Source: Wyeomyia smithii | Lineage: Eukaryota; Arthropoda; Insecta; Diptera; Culicidae | Direction: 5' to 3' | Assembly (NCBI RefSeq): GCF_029784165.1 | Contig: NC_073695.1 | Coordinates: 93,317,902 to 93,381,901, forward strand | Length of the DNA stretch: 64,000 bases | In this document: positions 57,773 through 64,000 of the stretch, one piece after another | Layout: every line of letters starts with the position of its first letter | Numbering within the stretch: position 1 is the stretch's first letter | Notes under the pieces: model-generated | Databases searched by the model: none | What the model was told of the DNA's origin: nothing | The model's input: the letters and a program-made list of their open reading frames with translations, nothing else | Program-made: the position numbers and the translations under genes

Positions 57773-60051
57773 TCAGCTCCAGGCCGAAGTGTCCCTTGCT
57801 GTTCGAAGAAGTCGTCTCCATTCAACTCGGTCCATGGCTGCAGCTCGCCAGCCATGTCGTCTGCGGAGGCCCCGCAGGTCGTCTTCCACTTGATCGAGCC
57901 ACCCTGCTCGCTGCGCGCCCCGTCGCCTTGTTCCAGTCGGGTTGTTATCAAGAACCATTTTCACCGGGTTGTCGTCCGACATCCTAACGGCATGCCCAGC
58001 CCACCGTAGTCTCCCGATTTTCGCCGTTTGAACGATGAGTTCTCCCAGCAGCTGATGCAACTCGTGGTTCATCCGCCTCCGCCATGATCCATCTTCCATC
58101 TGCACTCCACCACAGATGGTACGCAACACCTTTCGTTCGAAAACCCCAAGGGCGCGTTGGTCCTCCACAAGCATAGTCCAGGTTTCGTGGCCGTAGAGGA
58201 CTACCGGTCTGATCAGTGTTTTGTAGATGGTTAACTTCGTGCGGCGGCGGATTTTATTCGAGCGGAGTGTCCTCCGGAGTCCAAAGTAGGCACGATTTCC
58301 TGCCATAAGGCGTCGACGAATTTCTCTGCTGGTGTCGTTGTCAGCAGTCACCAGTGAGCTCAGGTACACGAACTCGTCTACCACCTCGATTTCATCACCG
58401 CTAATATGAATTCGTGGCGGGAGGTTGACACTGTCTTCTCTGGAACCTCTGCCTCTCATGTACTTGGTCTTCGATGCGTTTATGGCCAGCCTAATTCGTC
58501 CGGCTTCAGCCTTCAGTCTGATGTACGTCTCCGTCATCTTTTCAAGGGTTTGTGCTACAATATCAATGTCATCGGCGAAGCCAAAGAGCTGAACAGACCT
58601 TCTAAAAATCGTGCCACTCGTGTCGATACCAGCCCTACGTATCACACCTTCCAAAGCGATGTTGAATAGCAAGCACGATAATCCATCACCTTGCCGTAAC
58701 CCTCTTCGAACTACGAACTACGCACATCACCCGATCCATCGTCGACTTGACCAACCGTGTCAGTTTATCCGGAAAGCCGTAATCGTGCATAATCTGCCAT
58801 AGCTGGTCTCGAACGATTGTGTCGTATGCCGATTTAAAATCGATGAACAAGTGATGTGTGGGCACGTTATACTCACGGCACTTCTGTAGGACCTGCCGTA
58901 CCGCGAATATTTGGTCCGTGGTGGCGCGGGCACCCATAAATCCCGCTTGGTATTGCCCCACGAATTCCCTTGCAAACGGTGATAGTCGACGGCACAGAAT
59001 TTGAGAGAGTACCTTGTAGGCGGCGTTCAGCAACGTGATTGCGCGGTAGTTGCAGCAATCCAACTTGTCGCCTTTTTTGTAGATTGGGCACACTGTACCC
59101 TCCATCCACTCCTCCAGTACTACCTCCTCCTCCCAAATCTTGGCAATAACCCAGTGTAGCGCCTTAGCCAGTGATTCACCACCAGGCTTGTTGATACAAT
59201 AGATTATCGTCGTTATCGACGATGACGATTGCGTCTTCAAACATTTACGTTATCGACGATAACGATATTTGCCTGACGTTATCAGCTCACTAACGTCTAT
59301 CAGAGCAAGTTCGCTAGTGGCTATATTTCGGTTGCTGAAGCTGGCTTGATAACCAACAAAATAACCGCACCGAGCGTTGCTATTTACTTTTGGAAAATAA
59401 CAACTCGAGGAAGGAAAAATTCGCGAGTAGGAACGAATTCATAAGTTTAGAAATTCAATAGCATCGAACCGATCCGTTGCTATTGGACCAAATGCAGCTT
59501 TGTTTGTGTTGCTATCCAAGACAGCAGCCAAAGTGAAAACAAACTGCGAATTCCTTTATCAGACGTTATTGATTCGATACCGTTCAGTAGCTCTCGTCCT
59601 TGGCAATAAAGAGAATGTCTGAAGACGTTAGCGTCATCGTTGATAACGATAGCAGACAGTATCGTTATCGGCGTTTACGATAAGTTATCGATTAACAACC
59701 TTGTTCACCACCGTGTTTTAACAGCTCGCTGGGGAGTTGGTCAGCTCCAGCGGCTTTATTGTTTTTCAGCCGGCCGATCTCCTCTCTAACCTCCTGGAGG
59801 TCAGGGGCTGGGATTCTGTCGTCATCTGCGCGTACACCGAGATCTACTACCACTCCGTCGTCCTCTGCTACATCGCCATTAAGGTGCTCATCGTAGTACT
59901 GCTTCCACCTGTCAATCACCTCACACTTGTTCGTGAGAAGGTTGCCGCCCAGGTCCCTGCACATGTCGGCTTGTGGCACATAGCCTTTGCGGGAACAGTT
60001 CAGCTTCTCGTAGAACTTTCGTGTGTCATTCGCACGGTACAGTGCCTCCAT
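57773..60051 (-). pseudogene. RTE reverse transcriptase, split by a MITE and a frameshift
   Basis: Part one (60051 to 59713): 'KFYEKLNCSRKGYVPQADMC' to 'KAAGADQLPSELLKHGGE'. Part two (59183 to about 58690): 'SLAKALHWVIAKIWEEE', 'TVCPIYKKGDKLDCCNYRAI', 'AGFMGARATTDQIF' and 'FIDFKSAYDTI' (motif A). Part three (about 58710 to 57773): 'LFNIALEGVIRRAG', the catalytic 'FGFADDIDIVAQ', 'RPVVLYGHETWTM', 'ERKVLRTICGG' and 'RLRWAGHAVRM', the last being an RTE signature. A tandem GTAGTTC near 58710-58725 adds 7 bases and shifts frame between parts two and three. Confidence 0.9.
59184..59703. mobile_element. hAT-type MITE inserted in the RTE LINE
   Basis: TTCACCACC is duplicated at 59175-59183 and 59704-59712, restoring the RTE codons when one copy and the insert are removed. 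The ends are imperfect inverted repeats (AGGCTTGTTGATAC against CAAGGTTGTTAATC). Within lie many 'gttatcg' and 'cgataac' motifs, including perfect small palindromes such as 'cgttatcgacgataacg'. The 8- to 9-bp duplication suggests hAT. Confidence 0.83.
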
Positions 60052-60056
60052 CGCCT

Positions 60057-60069
60057 AAATGGTAAATAT
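60057..60069. repeat. target-site duplication of the RTE LINE, right copy
   Basis: AAATGGTAAATAT, identical to 57745-57757. Confidence 0.92.
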
Positions 60070-60398
60070 GCTGCGGCAATAAATAAAATCCCAAGTTCAG
60101 TTTGAACTTCAATTCCCAAAGTTTCAATAACTTTCGCCTCAAGATGGGGAAGAGCACGATGTTTGATTCGGCGATGAATAACAATTGCAACTCCACCGCC
60201 GGAACCCTGAATCCTATCATATCTATGAACCACGTAATTGGGATCATATTTTAATTTTATGTTAGGTTTCAAAAATGTTTCAGTAATGATTGCAATATGC
60301 ACATTATTTACTGTTAAAAAATTAAAAAGCTCATTCTCATTGGCCTTCAATGAGCGAGCATTCCAGTTTAATATTTTAATTGTTTTATTTAAAATCAT
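60070..60398 (-). pseudogene. Juan-like LINE ORF2, endonuclease N-terminal part
   Basis: From the ATG at 60398: 'ILNWNARSLKANENELFNFL', 'IAIITETFLKPNIKL' (catalytic Glu in ITET) and 'GGGVAIVIHRRIKHR', to 'FIAAAYLPF'. There it is interrupted by the RTE element. The same YLPF codons reappear at the far side (57757) because they lie in the target duplication. Confidence 0.9.
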
Positions 60399-60850
60399 TG
60401 CTAAATTTTAAATTAGAAACAATTTTAATAGTAAAATTTGTGCCTATTTGAATGGCTTCAAACATTGATTTTGCCTGCAACATGGCGTTCATAAGATCGA
60501 ACATTGCCTGTTGCAAAAAAGAAAGGTTACCTGCCGTAATAGGCCCCAGGCAGTTGACATTAGAAAAAAATATTTTTGGCAGCAATATTAGCTGGAGTAA
60601 TAGGTGTACAATTATTTTCTAGCGTGTTTTGCTTACCCATATTAACGGTCATTTTCGAACTACCAACACTAGGCGGTATAATGTTCGAACTACCTGTAAC
60701 CTGTGCATAAGTTAAACGGGTATGCAAAGGAGTAGGTAAACTATGCGTCACTGGTACGCTTGGAGAATTTTGTTTTGAAGTTGGTTTTAATTGAGAAATT
60801 GAATTTTGTTTACCTTGCCTTGCCTTAACAGTTGCTAAACGGACTAAATG
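60385..60850 (-). pseudogene. Juan-like LINE gag ORF1, C-terminal remnant
   Basis: 'SLPTPLHTRLTYAQVTG' and 'NVNCLGPITAGNLSFLQQAM' are typical of the end of Juan-type ORF1 proteins. A one-base change in an A run near 60568 shifts frame between the two halves. The zinc knuckles and everything before are missing. The stop codon overlaps the ORF2 start. Confidence 0.75.
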
Positions 60851-62150
60851 TTATGTTTTAAATGTTCGGTATAGTTGTGCTGTTGGCTACCAAAAATTTG
60901 TTATTCAGAATAAATAATAAATCCAGCAGAAATTATCAAGGTGTATTTTTTTAATGTAAACAAATAATAAGTTCGAATGAAAAAGGTTGAGTCCCACCGC
61001 TAGGTGGATTAATTCGTTTTTTTTTTTAATTTTAAATGATGATGAACAATTTGAAAAAATAAATAAGAAATTAGCTATGCACAATGACAAAGCAAATTAA
61101 ATCTTACCATTTTGAGGAAAAACTGAAACCGATCCGAACAGCTGGAAACAATGCAACCTGGAAGAAAAGAAAAAGAAAAATAATTTTTTTTGGATAGACA
61201 CATTACTAAAAGAATTGATCATTTCAAATGCTACCGTTACTTTCCGTTAGGTGTATGTATCAAGTACTGTTAGGTCATATTTATACTACTTTCATTGAGA
61301 TTCGCTGGAAGTTGAGCTTGAATGTGTTAAATTTGGTCAAATATCCCAGTTTATCCCGAAATATCTGGTATTCAAAAAAAATATATTTTTTTCACTCAAT
61401 AAAAAAATAATTGAAATTTAAGGACCAGTTTCAACAGCGCTAATTGAAGCTAATTACACACTACCAGTCGTGCTACCTTTCTCGCCAGGACGTCAACACT
61501 CAATATTTACAATCCCTTAACACGGTAGCCGATGCCAACGCCGGCATGACGCAAATCTTATCAGCAAACCAATTATCCAATTGGCGAAGATTGTTCCAGG
61601 CTAATATTTGTCGACAAATTGATTTCCCGTCAAGGTTTAGTATAATTACTCTGTTATTCACTCTGCTCTCTGCTGTTCAGTCCAGTACACTTGGTTTGCC
61701 AGCAAGGAAGGCGAAGTTTACTGCACATTTCAATCACTACAGTCTAAGCGCATTGTCAACACATTTTGGAGGACGACAATAGCCAACATAATTCTGGAAA
61801 AGTTGAGTACGAGCCTATTATTGCTGCAGCCGATGGTTTGAAATTAATAAATAAGTAAGAGGCTTTAGAGGAACGGGCGTCAGCTGAAGCACTCGATTTG
61901 TGTGTTTATTTCGCTATATAATACCAAGACAAGCCAGGAGGTATTTCTTTAGGTTGGAGACACTTTGTTGTCAATAATTGAGCGCGTAATGCGATAATGG
62001 ACCTGTCAAGGTTGCTACACCAGGATGCGATAGAATTTGATGCCGGCACCGCTGACGTTCGGCGCTCTCTGATGTTAATTGACGCGATAACAAAAAGGTG
62101 CCATCGTTGTGGACGCAATCACTTTGCTCTTTACCAAGTCGAAAAAACGA
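60851..62150. other. AT-rich sequence; one repeat terminus, no recognised gene
   Basis: At 60990-61020, 'ccaccgctaggtggattaat' is the reverse complement of the end of the composite repeat at 15735, so a solo terminus of that family is present on the minus strand. Frames at 61444-61782 and 61906-62118 have no motifs. Confidence 0.45.
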
Positions 62151-62314
62151 GACCGTTTACCGGACCGTTTACTTTTTTTCACGAACTAATTTCATTTTTT
62201 GTCATATGACTTACATTTTCAGTTTAGTAAAGCGGGCAATGTATGCAGTTTGCGAGGATGCGAAAATGAACGGGAATAGAAGGTGTGACTTTTAGGCTTA
62301 GAAAAATTTTCCCT

Positions 62315-62388
62315 CGTCCAGGCGGGACTCGAACCCGCAATCTACGTTGTCTCCGGCAAGGTGTTTTGGCCAATTAAACTACTGGGAA
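62315..62388 (-). repeat. tRNA-like SINE head, copy 1
   Basis: Read on the minus strand it folds as a tRNA: D stem GTTT/AAAC with TTGG in the loop, anticodon stem with one mismatch, loop CCGGAGA (anticodon position GGA) and a perfect T stem GCGGG/CCCGC with loop TTCGAGT. The acceptor stem pairs at only four positions and base 33 is C, so it is a tRNA-derived promoter unit, not a working tRNA. Confidence 0.75.
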
Positions 62389-62779
62389 AGGTATAAATAG
62401 TTCAAAACCAAAGTCGAATCACCCTCTACTATTGTGTTCCCGTATCTCAGCACGCCAACGATGAACTGCACACACTGCCCGGTGGGAGTTTATTTTTGTA
62501 ACTGAGAGAGTGATCTCTTCACGCACACAGTGTATAACGACTTATTATATCTACAGTGGCGCAAGCGATGAGACACGTCAGTTGCTGGCTAGACTCCGAA
62601 CGCGTATCAAGGAAGAGCTCCGTTGGCTAAATTTTACTTTTTTTTACGAACTAATTTCATTTTTTGTCATATGACTAACATTTTAAGTTTAGTAAAGCGG
62701 GCAATGTATGCAGTTTGCGAGGATGCGAAAATGAACGGGAATAGAAGGTGTGACTTTTAGGCTTAGAAAAATTTTCCCT

Positions 62780-62853
62780 CGTCCAGGCGGGACTCGAACC
62801 CGCAATCTCCGTTGTCTCCGGCAAGGTGTTTTGGCCAATTAAACTACTGGGAA
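62780..62853 (-). repeat. tRNA-like SINE head, copy 2
   Basis: Almost identical to copy 1 (one base differs near the anticodon arm), 465 bp further on, with the same partial acceptor stem and intact B-box (GGTTCGAGTCC). Confidence 0.75.
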
Positions 62854-63196
62854 AGGTATAAATAGTTCAAAACCAAAGTCGAATCACCCTCTACTATTGT
62901 GTTCCCGTATCTCAGCACGCCAACGATGAACTGCACACACTGCCCGGTGGGAGTTTATTTTTGTAACTGAGAGAATGATCTCTTCACGCACACAGTGTAT
63001 AACGACTTATTATATCTACAGTGGCGCAAGCGATGAGACACGTCAGTTGCTGGCTAGAATCCGAACGTGTATCACGGAAGAGCTCCGTTGGCTAAATTTT
63101 ACTTTTTTCACGAACTAATTTCATTTTTTGTCATATGACTTACATTTTAAGTTTAGTAAAGCGGGCAATGTATGTAGTTTGCGAGGATACGAAAAT

Positions 63197-63270
63197 TAGC
63201 CAGTAGTTCAATTGGCCAAAACACCTTGCCGGAGACAATGTAGATTGCGGGTTCGAGTCCCGTCTGGACG
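63197..63270 (+). repeat. tRNA-like SINE head, copy 3, inverted
   Basis: The same head on the plus strand, with small changes (D stem GTTC instead of GTTT, T stem GCGGG/CCCGT). A body copy follows to about 63369. It is followed by sequence matching the reverse complement of the start of the array. Confidence 0.75.
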
Positions 63271-63380
63271 AGGGAAAAATTTTCTAAGCCTAAAAGTCAC
63301 ACATTCTATTCCCGTTCATTTTCGCATCCTCGCAAACTGCATACATTGCCCGCGTTACTAAACTTAAAACGGACCGTTTA

Positions 63381-64000
63381 TTAAAAAAAAAGAACTTTAA
63401 AACACAAACATAGGAAAATCAAAGTAATTATGATAAATGAATAAATAAATCGTTTAATACTTCAAGTAGAATAATTTGAGTAAACATTGGGCAGTATAAA
63501 ACAGTTATTAAGGCAGCCGATTATTTTCCAAAAACATTATTACACTGTTCTACCCTCATATACTCGATATTCATCTTATCAGCTGTCGTATATTGTTTAG
63601 CAAATAGAAACATTAACACCACAGGAGTAAAATGATAACGAGTGTGGAAGCATCGGTGCAAACCTAATATCGTAAATCAACGTTATGCAGAAAGAATAAA
63701 TACACTAATGGATAAAGCAATTAGAGCACATATCAGTCGTTGACTATTTTGCAAACCACAACACAGACAATTTCAGTAAATTTTTTCACATTCATTACCA
63801 CCTCGATAAAATGACAAAAGATTGCTACAAACAACCAAGACAGCGAATGTGACTATAGTCACGCGGTAGAAATCGTAAACAATTTTATTATCATATAGTC
63901 GTGGAGAAAATGTACCCTTATGCTTGTCAACTGCCGGTTTTCTTTTCTAAGAACGTCGAACGGTGTCATATTTTGCTCTCTAAGTCACTCGACTATCTGG
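63381..64000. other. AT-rich sequence, nothing recognised
   Basis: No gene, RNA or bounded element was seen up to the window edge. Confidence 0.5.

Larger units (their letters stand above)
57758..60056 (-). mobile_element. 5'-truncated RTE-clade LINE inserted in the Juan-like LINE
   Basis: It is flanked by exact 13-bp duplications AAATGGTAAATAT (57745-57757, 60057-60069). The 3' end (minus strand) is a short (GGTAA)n tail rather than poly(A), as RTE elements have. It lacks the endonuclease and starts just before the reverse transcriptase. It is itself interrupted by a hAT-type MITE at 59184-59703. Confidence 0.92.
55191..60850 (-). mobile_element. Juan-like (jockey clade) LINE, 5'-truncated in gag, with nested insertions
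   Basis: On the minus strand the element reads: end of gag ORF1 (60850 to 60385), ORF2 endonuclease start (60398 to 60070), then after the RTE insertion the rest of endonuclease and the reverse transcriptase (57757 to 55426), a 3' UTR, and an A tail at 55199-55191. ORF1 and ORF2 overlap by 14 bases. The lack of an RNase H domain and the layout are as in Juan elements of mosquitoes. The 5' edge (near 60850) and target duplications were not resolved. Confidence 0.88.
62161..63380. repeat. tandem array of tRNA-derived 465 bp units ending in an inverted copy
   Basis: The phrase ACGAACTAATTTCATTTTTT starts at 62181, 62646 and 63110 (spacing 465 and 464). Two full units are nearly identical. Each has a tRNA-like head on the minus strand, a body of about 135 bp and an A-rich tail on that strand. 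The third unit stops after about 85 bp and turns into a tRNA-head-plus-body copy in the opposite orientation. CGGACCGTTTA stands at both outer edges (62161-62171, 63370-63380) and could be a target duplication of the whole. Confidence 0.85.

Noticed and set aside
61444..61782. 112-codon plus-strand frame
   Set aside because: No recognisable motif, no splice or context support; probably chance.
62315..63270. Functional tRNA-Ser (GGA) genes
   Set aside because: The acceptor stem pairs at only four positions, there is no long serine variable arm, base 33 is not U, and the heads are embedded in repeat units. They are tRNA-derived repeats.

Overview
This window looks like nuclear DNA of a culicine mosquito, probably Aedes-like. 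That is inferred from three things. A conserved animal gene is split by introns of 13 kb and 21 kb. The intergenic and intronic DNA is AT-rich and packed with decayed transposons. The transposon kinds are those usual in such genomes: an I-group LINE, Juan-like jockey LINEs, an RTE LINE, a DD37E mariner-like element, hAT-type elements and tRNA-derived SINEs. The species cannot be fixed from sequence alone. No bacterial operon, rRNA, CRISPR array or viral gene was found.

The one clear host gene lies on the minus strand. It encodes an RNF144-type RING-between-RING (RBR) E3 ubiquitin ligase. Six coding exons run from 52234 down to 14784: 51179-52234, 49911-51104, 28637-28799, 15377-15585, 15112-15318 and 14784-15050. 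The splice phases agree throughout and give a predicted 1031-residue protein. About 720 low-complexity residues come first, followed by RING1, IBR, RING2 with a catalytic cysteine at about residue 922, and a C-terminal membrane segment. A splice acceptor at 52422-52423 shows that at least one more 5' (untranslated) exon lies further upstream.

Layout: 1-8.7 kb is intergenic DNA with a 3-bp-TSD MITE (2423-3224), a hAT-type MITE (4901-5453), a possible LTR fragment, a LINE reverse transcriptase scrap and a TA-flanked MITE (7872-8286). 8781-13808 is an I-group LINE with perfect-looking target duplications, an intact gag ORF1 and a broken ORF2. 14.8-15.6 kb holds the last three RNF144 exons. 15.6-28.6 kb is an intron full of composite tandem repeats, a SINE head and MITEs. 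28.8-49.9 kb is an intron with a Juan-like LINE remnant carrying a 1.4 kb palindrome, a hAT-type element carrying a dead DD37E mariner-like element, a two-layer DNA transposon, a DD34D mariner relic and another hAT-type element. 49.9-52.4 kb holds the first two coding exons. 54-61 kb contains a three-layer stack: a hAT-type MITE inside an RTE LINE inside a Juan-like LINE. 62.1-63.4 kb is a short array of tRNA-derived repeats with a 465 bp period.

The most interesting structures are the 1405 bp fold-back element with CACGGTG ends (31045-32449), the tRNA-derived 465 bp array ending in an inverted copy (62161-63380), the nested stack (55191-60850), the 43 bp LINE micro-insertion into a LINE with the same 3' tail (10721-10763), and several occupied/empty site pairs that let insertions be dated relative to one another. 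No clearly new protein-coding system was found.
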